A stretch of DNA of 64,000 nt from Tenodera sinensis (GCA_030765045.1 CM060962.1:211695136-211759135), one strand, 5' to 3'. Positions 32,889 through 44,567 are shown, counted from the first letter of the stretch. Translations and numbers: made by a program. Notes: generated from the sequence alone by a model not told the origin.

Positions 32889-33589
32889 ATGTGCAGTTTA
32901 TGTTACTGCTAGTTACTTGTCAGGCACATGCTAATCAGTGTTAGAATATGGGCAACAAGGTTTTTGCATCTTCCATTGCTATGGGAACATCTTAACCCTA
33001 ATTGGTTCTTCATTTCCTTGCTATGACAACTGCTATGACATATCCATCCCCTCCCATTAATTTATATGTTTCTGCCATGTGGTTAGCAACTGTCCATCCC
33101 TTTCATTGTAGCTGTTGGCAATTGAAAAATGTTTTATGCTGCAGTAAAAGAAATGTAATACAAGTAAATAATAGCTGTGAATGTAATGGATACACCAAAT
33201 CATGAGTAAAAAGCTTTCAACTTTGAATTTTATTGTCAATAACTTGTTCATTCATGCAGTTTTAGTGGTTTTACTTTCTACAAGGTTACCTGCTTGACAA
33301 GGTACCTGCCATGTAGATGTCCATCTACAGCAACATTGCCCAAGACTGTAGGTAATTGCCAAGAACAGGTTCATTGCAGTTTGTACATCTAGTAGAGAAA
33401 CCTTTTGTATTCACTGCAGTGTTGTCTTGCACTATTCTATCATTAATAGTCTTGGTATAGGTGCTTGCTGTGCAATTTGTAAGTAATGTTTTCAGTTTCA
33501 GAAGTTTTTGCATGCAGCAGATATCTTTGTGTCACAGGGAAAGTCTTCCTCTGTTTGTGAAACTATGAGAATAGTTTTGATTTTATTCA
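32889..33589. other. No recognisable feature
   Basis: Open stretches exist on both strands, but none shows a family signature. Confidence 0.45.
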
Positions 33590-33715
33590 GGATTAGCAGT
33601 AGTTGGAAAGTTGGATCAAACTTCAAAATTTCAATGCTGTGGCCAGGACTCAAACCACAGATGCACTTACCACTTGAAATACTCTGGCAAGATATTTGCA
33701 TTAAATCCTGTCTGC
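33590..33715 (-). repeat. SINE-P, degenerate antisense copy
   Basis: TTTCAATGCTGTGGCCAGGACTCAAACCACAG reads on the minus strand as CTGTGGTTTGAGTCC (B box) followed by GGCCACAGCATTGAAATTTTG, the SINE-P 3' flank. ACTCTGGCAAGATATTTGCATTAAAT continues the antisense head. Confidence 0.55.
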
Positions 33716-34389
33716 TTCAAGTATCCTTCAATGTGATCTAAATGTTTAAGATGATATCATTCCTCAAAGGCAATATGCAATGTTACATGTACTTTATAGT
33801 TAACCATTAGCAGTAGTGCTTATTACTTTCTTTACTGTCTGTCTCATCCATACTTTTTCCTCAAATGTTGGTAGTTATGATAGGAATAAGAAAATAATTG
33901 GATGTTGCAAGATCCTTGTTGATGTCATGCCAGAAAATACAAAGCGGAATAGAGCCGAGCAATTTGAAGATCTATGCAAAGAAGAAGAAAAGCAAGAAAT
34001 TACTCTCAACTCATTTTGTTAAGTGTAAGCAGTGGCATAATTTGTGCCAGGACATTATTTTATATGCAGCAAGTTCAATGGGGTAGGTAAGAAAAAGGAA
34101 AGGAAAAGAGAAAAATTATATAGCTTATTTCCTTTTATTTTACATTCTGTATATTCTTAACTCATCAGTTCATAATTGAGTAAAACATTCATTTTATAAT
34201 GTTTTGTGTCTACAAATGAAAACTATAAATTAGATTGTTTACTTTAAACTCAAAACTGTTTTATGTTCACATATGAACATTTAAATATACAATAGACAAT
34301 ATGCTCTAATATATCTGCCTCAAACTAGAACCAATCCTGTTATAAGCATACGGACAAGAAACAAAAGAGTCATATGCTGCAATGGGATG
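33716..34389. other. No recognisable feature
   Basis: AT-rich; nothing supported. Confidence 0.5.
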
Positions 34390-34444
34390 CTCTTAGGCTA
34401 TTGATTGGTGCTGAATTTCTCTCCACCAATCAGGGGCCTAAGAG
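34390..34444. repeat. Interrupted palindrome containing opposed CCAAT boxes
   Basis: CTCTTAGGC (34,390-34,398) pairs with GCCTAAGAG (34,436-34,444), and inside it TGATTGGTG (34,402-34,410) pairs with CACCAATCA (34,424-34,432). A C15 homopolymer lies at about 34,473-34,487. Confidence 0.75.
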
Positions 34445-34493
34445 CCTTCCATTTAAGTGCCACTGTTGCTCTCCCCCCCCCCCCCCCTCAAAT

Positions 34494-34874
34494 GTTCAAA
34501 ACAGTATCATTCTAGTTTGAGACATATTATAGTAAGTAGAAGTATTGTATTACACTTAAACATTCTTTTACTGAGGTTTTCCCAGAAATACATGTTTTGA
34601 GACTTCCTGAATCTAAAAAAATACATTTTTAGATAAAGGTATGTGTATCTGTGAACAGAGGTATAACTCAGGCTAAAAGCTGATGAAATATCAAACTTGG
34701 TGTTTAAGTTCAGCATATTCCAAGGATGTGACATAAAGATTTTCAAGCAAATATTCTATCCCAGACTACTGTTTACAAGTAACATTTTTTGAAAATTTTG
34801 ATTTTCTAAAAATGGCTAACAACTTTGATTAACATACCATATGTTTAAGATATTTTCATGCCAAATAAAATTTA
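34494..34874 (-). repeat. R900 repeat, partial copy cut by a mariner
   Basis: Antisense R900 3' half: TGTTTTGAGACTTCCTGAAT, TGTGAACAGAGGTATAACTC, AAGGATGTGACATAAAGATTTTC and ATGGCTAACAACTTTGATTA. It stops at AAATTTA, where the next mariner begins. The internal microsatellite is nearly absent here. Confidence 0.75.
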
Positions 34875-36183
34875 TGAGGGCTGACCAGAAGCTAAGGTTA
34901 CAAGGCCAACATTTCTAGAGTTTCATCCATTATAGAGAAATGATTTGTGTGTGGTAATTCTAATAAATGCAGTTGCCATTGTGCAGAGTTTCAGCCACCC
35001 GCCTCCTACAATGTTAGTTTTAGGTAAACACATGGCGAATCTTTTGGAAAACTGATCTCACAAAGAAAGCTGCTCAATTATTAGATTTCTATTTGTGAAA
35101 CATGTAATGATGGCTGAAATTCACCAGCAGCTGGTAGAGGTTTATGGAGAGGATATATCTCTTCAGCATGTTGCAGAATGGTGTTGAAAGTTTGCATTTG
35201 GTAGAGAAAGTGTCATCAATGAAGATGACAGTGGCCAACCTAGCACAGCATCAACAGATTTGACCACAGCTCATGTAGAGGAGCTGATTCAGGACAACAG
35301 GAGGATCATGTGATCATTCATGATTCTGTAATGGCAGAATTGGGGGTATTGTTTGATAGTGTTTGTCACATTGCTCACAATATTCTGCAGTAGCGGAAGG
35401 TTTGTTCCTGGCAGGTTCCATGAAATCTGTCCAACCAGCACAAGGAAAATCACATGGGGGCAAGTCTGCAACTTTTAAAATGGTTTTCCACAGAAGGAAA
35501 CAGTTTTTTTCACCACATTGTTACAGGTGATGAAACATGGATCCATGCTACACCCCCAGCAGGAAGCAGTTGTCAGTGTAGTGGAAACACCCTTCCTCTC
35601 CAAAGAAATGTGAGAAGTTTGAGGTGACGCTATCTGCCAGGAAGGTCATGGCCACAATGTTTTGGGACAATGTGGCCACAACTCATGGAGTTTTTGGAAA
35701 GAGGGAACACAGTGATTGCTGCCCCATACTATGAGATCTTGACATTATTGCATGCAGCAATCAGAGAGAAACAGCCAGAACTTCTCACCGAGGGCATCAT
35801 CTTCCTCCACGATAATGTGTGACCCCATACAGCCCAAACGCAACCATGCTGTTGAAGCAGCTTCACTGGGACATCATCAACCACCCTTCCTACAGCCTGG
35901 ACTTCGCTCCAAGCAAAAGAGCACCTGGGAGGCTGATGTTCACTTCAGATGAGGAGGTGAAACACTTTGCAATGATGTAGCAGAGCACACAAGGACAAGA
36001 TTTTTACCAGGAGGGAATATTTAAACTCCTTCCATGAAGCAACAAGTGCCTAAAATAATATGGAGAATATGTCTAAAAATTACCTAGTGTATGTACTATC
36101 AGTTGGCTATATTTTGGCTGTATGAAATAAAATGTATACATTTCGTTGCAGGCTTTGTAACCATAGTTTCTAGATCTAGTTTG
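34875..36183 (+). mobile_element. Mariner element copy 3, old, termini eroded
   Basis: The left end TGAGGGCTGACCAGAAGCTA...GGTTACAAGGCC follows a TA (34,873-34,874). The right end read on the minus strand gives AGAAACTATGGTTACAAAGCC, an eroded match. Length is about 1.3 kb. Its ends differ from those of mariner copies 1, 2 and 4. Confidence 0.75.
35011..36076 (+). pseudogene. Mariner transposase, heavily mutated
   Basis: HTH half: IRFLFVKHVMMAEIHQQLVEV, EDISLQHVAEWC*KFAFGRE and VINEDDSGQPSTASTDLTTAHVEELIQDNRRI, as in mauritiana/irritans-like mariners. Later: VTGDETW as TGDETWIHA in a shifted frame (about 35,526), SARKVMATMFWD, INHPSYSLDFAPS (third catalytic block with the last Asp lost) and FYQEGIFKLLP..NKCLK..GEYV. 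Multiple stops and frameshifts. Dead. Confidence 0.78.
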
Positions 36184-36370
36184 TTCCCTAAACACTGCCC
36201 CAATTACTTTTACCTAAGCAATTGCATTTTCTCAACGTGTTAACAAGCAGCTGAGTTCACAGTTGCAACATTTCTAATCTTGCATGGGAAAAAAAAAGAT
36301 GGTTTTATGCAACAAAACATTAAAATTACAGAAATATGATATTTTTATCAGAAAAGCCAAAATATGCATT
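36184..36370. other. Short spacer between two mariners
   Basis: No feature noticed. Confidence 0.5.
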
Positions 36371-36372
36371 TA

Positions 36373-37688
36373 CGAGGGCTGTTCAATAAAGAATGATCAT
36401 ACTTTTTTTACGGTCATAACTTTTTGCACTAAAATTCAATCTTATTATATTCTGTTAGCTTAATGTAAAACAAACACACTGTAGTAGTTTCATTATTGGT
36501 ACTCCTGGTTCCCTTCTATGAGAACCAGGCAAGTTCAGACATGTTCAGTATCGCCTACTGCTGCAATGGAGGTAACACACAAGGAACAATATGCGACTTT
36601 GAAATTCTGCTTTCGTCGCAACAAATCTTCAGTTGAGGCCTATACAATGTTACAGGAGGCCTATGGAGAGTCTGTTCTTCCCTACAGCACAGCTCAAAGG
36701 TGGTTTAAAATGTTCAAAGAAGAGAGACAATCAATTTCAAAGGAAAGTGGGCCCGGTGCTCCAGTTACTGCTCATACGGAAAAAAACAGCAACACTGCTG
36801 CTGCCATTGTGAGAGAGGATCAATGAATTACCTTAAGATCACTTTCTGAAATACTGAACATTTCATTGGGTGCCACCCACATATTGGTGACAGAAACATT
36901 ACACATGAGACATGTTTGTGCGTGATGGGTTCCAAGACTGTTGATTCCCAAACAAAAGAACATTTGCATGCAGGTCTGCATGCAGTTGTTGATGTTAGAG
37001 GAAGATCCGGAGTTTCTTTCAAACATAATCACTGCTGATGAAACTTGGCTACATCATTTTGATCCTGAGAGCAAACAGCAAAGCTCAGTGTGGAAATGTC
37101 CTTCATCACCAACCCCCAAAAAAGCAAAAGTGGTTGCTTCTGCTAGGAAAGTTGTGGTCATCTCATTCTTTGATATTCATGGAACGGTTTATCAGCATGT
37201 TGTACCTGCACACACATCAGTAACTGGACAATACTACAGGGATGTTCTGAAAATATTGCAAGTCCATATCAAGCACAAAAGACCACATTTCTGTGAAGCA
37301 GGCTGGATGCTGCACCACGATAATGCGCAGCCGCATATTGCCAATGTTGTTGCTGAATATCTTGCAAAAATCAACGTGAAGTGCATCCCTCACCCTCCCT
37401 ATAGTCCAGATTTAGCCCCATGTGACTTTTTTCTATTCCCTAACTTGAAGAAACGCCTTCGTGGGAGGCATTATCCATCATCAGAAGCAGTGGTGAAGGC
37501 TGTGAAGGCTGCAAAGGCGATTTTGAAGGATCTCTCAAAAAATGGTTTCCAGCATGTCTTTGAAGACTGGCAGAAACACTGGGACAAGTGCATCGCATTC
37601 ATGGGAGGCTATTTTGAGAAGGACCATCTAAATTAGAGGATGAGTTGTCAAAAAAAAATTGTGATCATTCTTTATTGAACAGCCCTCG
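36373..37688 (+). mobile_element. Mariner element copy 4, nearly intact
   Basis: 1,316 bp. Identical 27-bp terminal inverted repeats starting CGAGGGCTGTTCAATAAAGA at 36,373-36,399 and 37,662-37,688. TA lies on both sides (36,371-36,372; 37,689-37,690). The transposase inside has only two premature stops. Confidence 0.95.
36518..37636 (+). pseudogene. Mariner transposase (D34D) with two nonsense codons
   Basis: One reading frame runs from 36,518 (or the better start at 36,566, MEVTHKEQYATLKFCFRRNK) to the stop at 37,634-37,636, about 356 codons, the normal mariner length. HTH: SSVEAYTMLQEAYGESVLPY, TAQRWFKMFKEERQS. First catalytic Asp: NIITADETWLHHFDPESKQQ. Second: LHHDNAQPHIANV. Third, 34 residues later: PPYSPDLAPCDFFLFPNLKK. 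C-terminus: CIAFMGGYFEK. The only breaks are TGA at 36,824-36,826 and TGA at 36,923-36,925, both where related proteins carry Arg (DQ[R]ITLRSLSE, CA[R]WVPR). That fits CGA-to-TGA CpG decay. The best-preserved transposase in the window. Confidence 0.93.
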
Positions 37689-37849
37689 TACATGCAACAT
37701 CAAATTGGGTTTAATAATCTTATATATTGATGATTCATGCACATAGCTTATCAGAATTGTAATTATAACAGAGGAAAAAAAATATTCAAATGCATGAACT
37801 TCGAGGCTCTAAAGATAAGAACTTTGAATGATGGTGTGGTGAAGAAAAT

Positions 37850-38135
37850 TTAGAGATGGCTGAACAGGTATCCATGATAAAGATGTTCAGGGATGGAAGT
37901 GTTTGATTACCTTCCCCACAATCCAGACCTAGCACCGAGTGACCTCAATCTTTACCTGCAGACGAAAAACTTTTTAGAGGGACTGCAGTTCCACTCCAAT
38001 GAGCTTAAGGAGACCACGCTGACCTGGCTCAGGAGACAGGCAGTAACTGTTTTTACAGAGGTTATTGGACACTGGTGCATAGGTATAACAGCGGTTTTAA
38101 TCTTCATAATGATTATGTTGAAAAGTGGCTTATAG
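37850..38135 (+). pseudogene. Mariner transposase C-terminal fragment
   Basis: MEVFDYLPHNPDLAPSDLNLYL matches the third catalytic block (WEVF.HPPYSPDLAPSDFHLF). FLEGLQFHSNELKETTLTWLRRQ follows, and in a shifted frame HRYNSGFNLHNDYVEKW, the terminal NGGDYVEK-like motif. No termini recognised. A fourth mariner lineage fragment. Confidence 0.7.
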
Positions 38136-38448
38136 GTGTAGTGAACTATTGTCAGAAAGGCCTTTTGCTATTCACATTTTGGATTTCATGTCCTATTGGA
38201 GGTTTAAAAAAAAAAGATAGCCTGCAGACATTTATAAGCTGTACTTCAAAATGGGAAGTGGTTTAAAGGGTGAAAGAAATAAAAACATTTAAGACTTTAC
38301 ATCAATTTTATAGAAACTGCTTGAAATGGTGACTTAGATTTTCATGGCAAAGTTGACAGTGACCAAGGAACAATTGTCATGCTCTATCTAAGATTTTTTA
38401 TGTGTTGAATAACGCCAGATGTTGCCATTGTTCAAACAACTAAGTCCT

Positions 38449-38970
38449 CTACCACAGTGATAGGTGATTCATACACCAGAGACTTGAGGTGATCCTAGAA
38501 AAAATATCAATTGGATTGAGGTCAGGAGGGGTTGCTGTGGTCTCCCTTCTGATCCATCTGGCAGCATAACTTTGATTCAAATGCTCCATCATGTTCTGAA
38601 AATACAGGTAAAATGTTCTGCTACAAATAAAGGTAAACATCTCCATTTCCAACCCTGTTCTTCAAAATGTTTGCTGGTAGCTCTTTTCCACAACAGCATG
38701 TAAGTTACAGTCTCTTGGTCTCTTGCATGGCTATTTCTTGAAGCCATTCCAGATGAACAAGGCATCATCAGTAAAGAATACCAATAAAAAGAAGGCTGCT
38801 GGAGCAAAGCTCCATTACAAATTGCATCCATTGGCCAAAGTCTTCTGGAGTGCTTACCCTTTTCATGGTGAAATGAATGAAGTTGTTCTTCATGTACACC
38901 TTGCCATATGCTAACATTAGAGTTACCAGACATCTGTAAATTCTCAGACATGCCATACATTTTAACCATT
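38449..38970 (-). pseudogene. IS630/Tc1-type transposase catalytic half, antisense
   Basis: Minus-strand frames give RCLVTLMLAYGKVYMKNNFI (first catalytic region SDE changed), FGQWMQFVMELCSSSLLF / LLQQPSFYWYSLLMM, HLNQSYAARWIRR and finally PPDLNPIDIFSRITSSLWCMN. The last matches the PPRSPDLTP.DFFLWGHLKS..Y block of the insect transposases that also appear at 58,860 and 63,560. Frameshifts at several points. Confidence 0.6.
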
Positions 38971-39039
38971 TGTCCAGCGTCCAGGGGGGGATTTTTGAAA
39001 AGTCTCTAATGTCCTACATTTTCAAAAATAAGTAGTAAT

Positions 39040-39560
39040 CATTATAAAATTAACTGGAAACTGGGAAAATAGAAGTTACAGGCACAACTGCAACTGGCTC
39101 TAGCAACATTGCTACACTGGCTTCAGTTAAAGAGGATACTAATGTATTAGTAACATTGAACAAGAGATTGACAATGCAGCATTTGTACTCTGAGGCAAAA
39201 AATTGGTGTTCTGTAGAGGCAAAGAGATGTGTTACTCTCATTCTTCAACTTGCATTTTTGTTATTGAAGAACAAGGAAATGGAAAGTTAAAAGTCTGTCT
39301 TCTAAGAAACAAAATGTTTCTTTGCTCTGCCCACAAAATCAGCATATCATGTTAGCGCTGCAGAAGCAACATTTACATTTCATGTTGTTCATCACCATGG
39401 ATTATAAAATACATAGACACAATATCATCATATGTTCAAGATACTTTAGTAGGGTTAGAACTAGAAAAGGAATTCATAGCATTTGGAGCTGACAATACAA
39501 ACACAAATTTTGGTGGCAAAGTCAAACATAGGGTAAAAATGTATATACCAAACTAAAGTC
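39040..39560 (+). pseudogene. hAT transposase fragment
   Basis: After stops and shifts the frame reads SYVQDTLVGLELEKEFIAFG then ADNTNTNFGGKVKHRVKM (about 39,470-39,540). FxADNTNTNFGG is the characteristic second catalytic Asp region of one hAT group. The N-terminal direction holds only weak coding flavour. No termini recognised. Confidence 0.55.
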
Positions 39561-40529
39561 ATATTAATTGTGAAAGATTAGTTCTTCAGAGAAGTATAAC
39601 TGACTCTTGATGATCACATTTAATACTGTATGTTTCTGGACTTTAAGGAAATATAAATGTGCATGCCTGTGGTATACATAAATAGCATTTAAATTATAAC
39701 ATTGTATTATTTTTGCATGTACCAATAATGTCCTGCATATTTTACCATTGTGTCCTACTTAGTATATGGCACTACAGGGTAATGTTGTTGAATAAAGGCT
39801 TAGGGGCCGAATAATGCATGGTGCCAGCATATGAGAAATGAAAGTAGTGACTGGTAGTAAGACATCATCTGAATAATGTTAGAGTTATGTAGTTGGTAAT
39901 GTGTAAAGATGAGAATGGAGATAACTTCCAGCAATGCATGTACATAGGTGATGTAGATATGAAGAAGGCACAAAACTCTATTCTCATCATAATGATGAAT
40001 TTCAGTTACTAGAAGGTAGGGAACTCTATTTTACTTATGCATACATTAATCAATTGATCCCAAAAGATATCCCAAATATCACACTGAGCACCATAATTAC
40101 AGAATAAAGGAGGATCCCTACATATTACGAGCAAAAACATTAATACAACATTCACATAACCTGGAATAATTATGAAATCATAAGCTCCTGCAGTTGTGCA
40201 GTAGGTAGATAACCTTAACTGAGAATCCATTTTGTAAATGTACATTTATGAAAGAAATAAAAAGTTGCTTTTTGGAGGTATAAACCAAATAACCTGAAAT
40301 AACAAATCATGAGGTAAGATATGAATATATGTTTTATTCCACTATTTAGCTTGCACTTCTATTCCATTCTTTCAGTTTTAGATTGTGCTTCCATTCCATT
40401 ACCCATGTTCCTCTCTGATTCATAGTTGCCAACCTCTTTGTCCAGTAGTGTATTTCTTCATGTTAAGTTGGCAAGGTTTAGCAACATTACACATTGAGAA
40501 GCCTACATTCGGCAACATTATCAACTACA
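39561..40529. other. No recognisable feature
   Basis: AT-rich; nothing supported. Confidence 0.5.
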
Positions 40530-41095
40530 GCCCTATTTGAGCCTTGACCTCCCCCACAATCAGCTCCAAACTCTTCTCTCTACACACCCTCACTCTCATA
40601 ATCTGTATATCCTCCATCACATCATCTATCCATCTTCTTCTCAGTCTTCCTTTCCTCCTTGATGAACATATTTTGGCTTTAAGACTTTTACAGGTGCTCA
40701 ATTTCCATCCAAGAACTCCAGGTGACCTATCTATTGTAGTCTTAGTGAGCTTATAAATTGTACTATGTCTTCTCGCTTTATGATTTGATTGATTTCCTTG
40801 TTATATTGAATTCTCCACCCTCCCTATTCCACCACAAGTTCACATATCCTCCTGATTATCTGTGTTCAAATTTCCTCAGAGCATCCTGGTCTCCCTTTGC
40901 TTATATCCAGGTCTCTCCTCCACAAGTGACCACAGGTCTTATCAGTATTCGATATATTTGTAGTTTATCTTTTCTGAGTAGTATTTTGCTTTTTAGAAAA
41001 GTAGGCTTTGTTCCCTGCCTGAATTCGGTTTTCACTGTAACACTCATTTTAAGATTATGTCCTACAGTTCCATAAAATAGTCTGCTAGCCCTAGT
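40530..41095 (-). pseudogene. LINE ORF2 C-terminus, antisense
   Basis: Minus-strand reading: KDKLQIYRILIRPVVTCGGETWI (typical KL.IYKT.IRPVVLYG.ETW), then NLRRICELVVE*GGWRIQYN, EDIVQFI, GHLEFLDGN and RRKGRLRRRWIDDVMEDIQI (typical RRKRGRPR.RW.DDV..D...). This is the region after the RT of a common insect LINE. Several stops. Confidence 0.7.
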
Positions 41096-42032
41096 TAGCA
41101 TGCTTAGTGCCCAGAGTATGTGCAACAGTGTATGTGCTGGTAGATGGCTCTTCTGCAATTCTTTGCAGAACAATCTCCTCAAATTCACATGTGTCGAGTT
41201 CATGTCACACCTGCATCACGTCTGTTTGCCTTGAAGGTTCAAAACTCTCACAAATGCCTGTTGATGGACTGGAATGTGGAGTGATGTGGATTGTGCCATT
41301 CAGAACACAGTACAGTGCTGCAGTAGGTAACCCATTATTTCTTGATTCACTGTAAATAAGGTGCATATCTGCAAATTCAGAGGTGTTCATGTCCTCCATG
41401 TTGTATCAAAGACATTCCTCATCATATTAACCTCAGTGAGCCGAAAATGCACTGGCCAAATCATATCCTCAGTGTACATACTGCAGCATTTCTTTATGGA
41501 ATAAACAGAAAAAAAAATAACTGCATAACAGGAAAAGAACCCATTACCATTGGAACATCAGCTTTAGGCATAGTAATTAAGCCACAAGAGCAGTTAAACA
41601 ACTCCACTACATTAGGCTACATAATACAAGAAGACAGCTAATAAATGTTCAGTGTCACATTGTCAGGTGATAAGTTTGAGATTTGAGAGACATTTGTGAC
41701 ATCAAATTTTGAAAGCATTGATGATGAGTTGCTGAAAATCAACATTTCTATTCTTGGGCAGCAATTTTAAAGACATTCTAAGCCAATTTTTCACCCAACT
41801 TTGCTTTAACACTGACTTATCAGCATGTGATACTAATATGTTTAACACCATGTAACTGTGTGTTTAGCCATAGACCATGCCTATCTCAAATGACATATCA
41901 GTCACTTCTATAATATGTGAAATTATTTTGGTATAGTTCTTTAACACCCTGTATAATGGGGAAGTATAATTTATGTCTCCTACCCTGTTTAAAATATATG
42001 CAGCAGATATTAAAACAGTGGAATAACTCTTA
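41096..42032. other. No recognisable feature
   Basis: Open stretches of 60-80 codons on both strands, none with a family signature. Confidence 0.45.
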
Positions 42033-42412
42033 TTGAATGGGAATTCCAGTTGAACAAAAGACTGTATGCACTACTATTTGCAGATAATCAAGTAGTAATT
42101 GAACAATGCTATGTGAAATTTATGGTAAGGAAACTCCTTGGAACATTTGAAGCAGGTGGACTGAAAGTTAATGTGAGCAAAGCTGAATATTTAGCAGCAG
42201 ATGGAAAAGGGCCAAACACTAAATTATCTCATGGAATAATTAAATCAGTGAAACAATTTAAATATTTGGGATCAGTTCTTCATGAGCCTGGAAGTTGTAA
42301 AGTGATGTAGATCATAGAATGATGCAGGGTAGATGAGCAATAAAGATTCTCAATGCAGTAGTACAATAGCAATGCAAATAATAAAGATGATTCTTTGGGT
42401 CATAATAGAAAG
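42033..42412 (+). pseudogene. LINE reverse transcriptase fragment, interrupted by a mariner
   Basis: YALLFADNQVVIEQCYVKFM carries the FADD box with the second Asp changed to Asn. VRKLLGTFEAGGLKVNVSKA EYLAADG and IKSVKQFKYLGSVLHEPGS follow, then DHRMMQGR*AIKILNAV. At 42,413 the reading is broken by a mariner at a TA. After the mariner, 43,218-43,305 gives DKQDRRLELLEDQKSKIQAAEM, which resembles the K.R...AEM.FLR region further along the same LINE. Confidence 0.72.
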
Positions 42413-42414
42413 TA

Positions 42415-43215
42415 CGAGGTGCATCCAGAAAGTAAGTCCCGATCGCATCCAGAGATGGCACCACCAGACGGATAGGAATGCGCGTATGCAGGGGAAGAGA
42501 GGAAGTATATGGTAACATTGCAGTAAAGTTTCAGTTTTGTGACGGCAGTAGTTACTGCTCTGTGCTAGGAGAAAATGGCTTCTCAAATATTGTCTCCCGC
42601 CAAATGCGAGGTTCGTGCAGTCATCCGATTTTTGCATGCTCAAAAGCAATTTCCAGCAGAAATCCATCATCAATTGTGTCACGTGTATGGACAGGGCATT
42701 ATGTGTGACAGTATGGTAAGACAATGGTGCAGGCAATTTACGGAAGGAAGAACCAAGATTCAGAATGAAGACTGTAATGATTGAGTGTCCCTGGTGATGC
42801 CAGAGGCATTACGCTTGTGCATGGCAATGCAAGACCCCATACAGCCAACGCCACACGAAATGTGTTGAATAAGTATGGATGGGAGGTCTTCGAACATCCA
42901 CCCTACAGACCCGATCTTGCTCCAAGTGACTTTCATCTCTTCCGTCTCATGAAGCGTTTTCTGGCAGGAATGTTTTCACAGTAACACTGAGGTGCAGAAT
43001 GAAGTGACTTCGTGGCTGCAGACATTGGCGGAGAATCCTATGAGTTGGGCATACAATTAATGGTGAACCGTTACAATAAATGCCTCAGCAATGGTGGTGA
43101 CTATGTTGAAATGTAGCCAGTGAGTCTATCTAATTATTCCAATAAATATTTCTTACTTAGTGATGTTCTTGTTCTCTTTATCGGTCATTGGGACTTACTT
43201 TCTGGATGCACCTCG
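42415..43215 (+). mobile_element. Mariner copy 2: internally deleted relative of copy 1
   Basis: 801 bp with the same 26-bp termini (CGAGGTGCATCCAGAAAGTA...) as copy 1, at 42,415-42,440 and 43,190-43,215. TA lies on both sides (42,413-42,414; 43,216-43,217). It lacks about 510 bp equivalent to 25,695-26,203 of copy 1. The join is CCAGA|GGCATTACG, with AGA shared by both deletion edges. The left part still reads MASQILSPAKCEVRAVIRFL, but the catalytic middle is gone. Confidence 0.93.
42575..43117 (+). pseudogene. Deleted mariner transposase
   Basis: N-terminal HTH part (42,575-42,784: EIHHQLCHVYGQGIMCDSM VRQWCRQF). After the deletion join come ITLVHGNARPHTANATRNVL (second catalytic Asp changed to Gly), NKYGWEVFEHPPYRPDLAPSDFHLFRLMK, and a shifted-frame C-terminus NGGDYVEM to about 43,117. 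The first catalytic block is deleted. Confidence 0.85.
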
Positions 43216-43398
43216 TAGATTGACAAACAGGACAGAAGGCTGGAGCTGTTGGAGGATCAAAAAAGCAAGATACAGGCAGCTGAAATGGATGGAACAAGGT
43301 AAGAGGTTAGAGCAGTGCTGTCCAACTTTCTTATGTGCTTGGGCACATTTAACTCATGCCTAAGGAGGCGTGGGCACCATCACAACCACTGTTTGGCA

Positions 43399-43415
43399 AC
43401 TACTACTACTACTAA

Positions 43416-43489
<74 letters not shown>

Positions 43490-43514
43490 TACTACTATTG
43501 CTGCTACTACTACT

Positions 43515-43595
<81 letters not shown>

Positions 43596-43642
43596 TTACT
43601 ACTGCTAATACTACTACTACTGCTACTACCACTACTACTACT
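43399..43642. repeat. (TAC)n microsatellite, left part
   Basis: Mostly perfect TAC/ACT repeats, with interruptions near 43,487-43,515 and impurities at the right end. It is the left part of the locus into which the hAT element inserted. Confidence 0.95.
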
Positions 43643-44567
43643 ACTGCTACCAGGGGCGATCCCTCTGTACGTGCTACCGTGCTGCAGCACGCTAAACAAT
43701 TTCAGAAATAACCACCTTTAAATATTTTACAACACTTTAGTTGTAAACGAGCTTTGATAATGTATAATATGAGTTATTTATTACTAGTAGTGTGCTGGAC
43801 AGACTCAGCGTGCGTCGTCCGCAGCAGCACGGAAGAGCACTGTAAGATATCAATGTTGTAGGATCACCCCTCCTCTCCCTTTCCCCGCCTACTCTGCATT
43901 CGCAGTAATTTATGCTATTCCGTGCTGCAATTGATGACGCATGTTCTACTAGTCAACTTGCTTGTGCATGTGCAGTGTTTTTCTTCTCTCAAGCACCCAT
44001 GTTAAATAAAACTCGTGGAAATGAATTCAGTGGACTCTCTGTTAAAGAATTCACTCTTTACTTGGGCTTTTGAAGAAAAAAATTCACTTTAAAACACTTG
44101 ACAACTGTTCATATAGCCAAGGGAAGAAAAGTCACTGGTACTTACATAACACATTTTCACAGTGATATGTTTTGCGAAATACTCATGGATATGCAGTTGC
44201 AAAATTTGAAATGCTCTTTTCTGCTATCCTTGCCTGTTGCTCAGAAGTAATGATTCCTGGTCAAAAAGTGGCGTGAAGGGCCTAGGCCATTTAAATGAAT
44301 ATGCAAATAAGCATATATCGAGAAGGAAATACTTGAGTAAGGTTCTGGATCTCACTACTCTTGCTGCAGTAAACATTGGAGTACAGTTCAGTTCTCGTAT
44401 AACGAGTCTCAAACTAAAAAAGGAGCAAACTGAAAGAAATATGTATATTTTATTGAAAATAATAGACTGCATTAAGCTGTGTGGTGCTTCTGAATTGCCA
44501 TTAAGGGGACATGATGAGACAAAAGAATCTGAAAATTCTGGAATATTTTTAGTACTTATTAACACTA

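Noticed and set aside
40544..41075. Plus-strand Ser/Leu-rich frames
   Set aside because: They are the reverse strand of a LINE C-terminus that reads sensibly on the minus strand.
41447..41641. 64-codon open frame (MHWPNHILSVHTAAF...)
   Set aside because: No similarity recognised and no supporting context.
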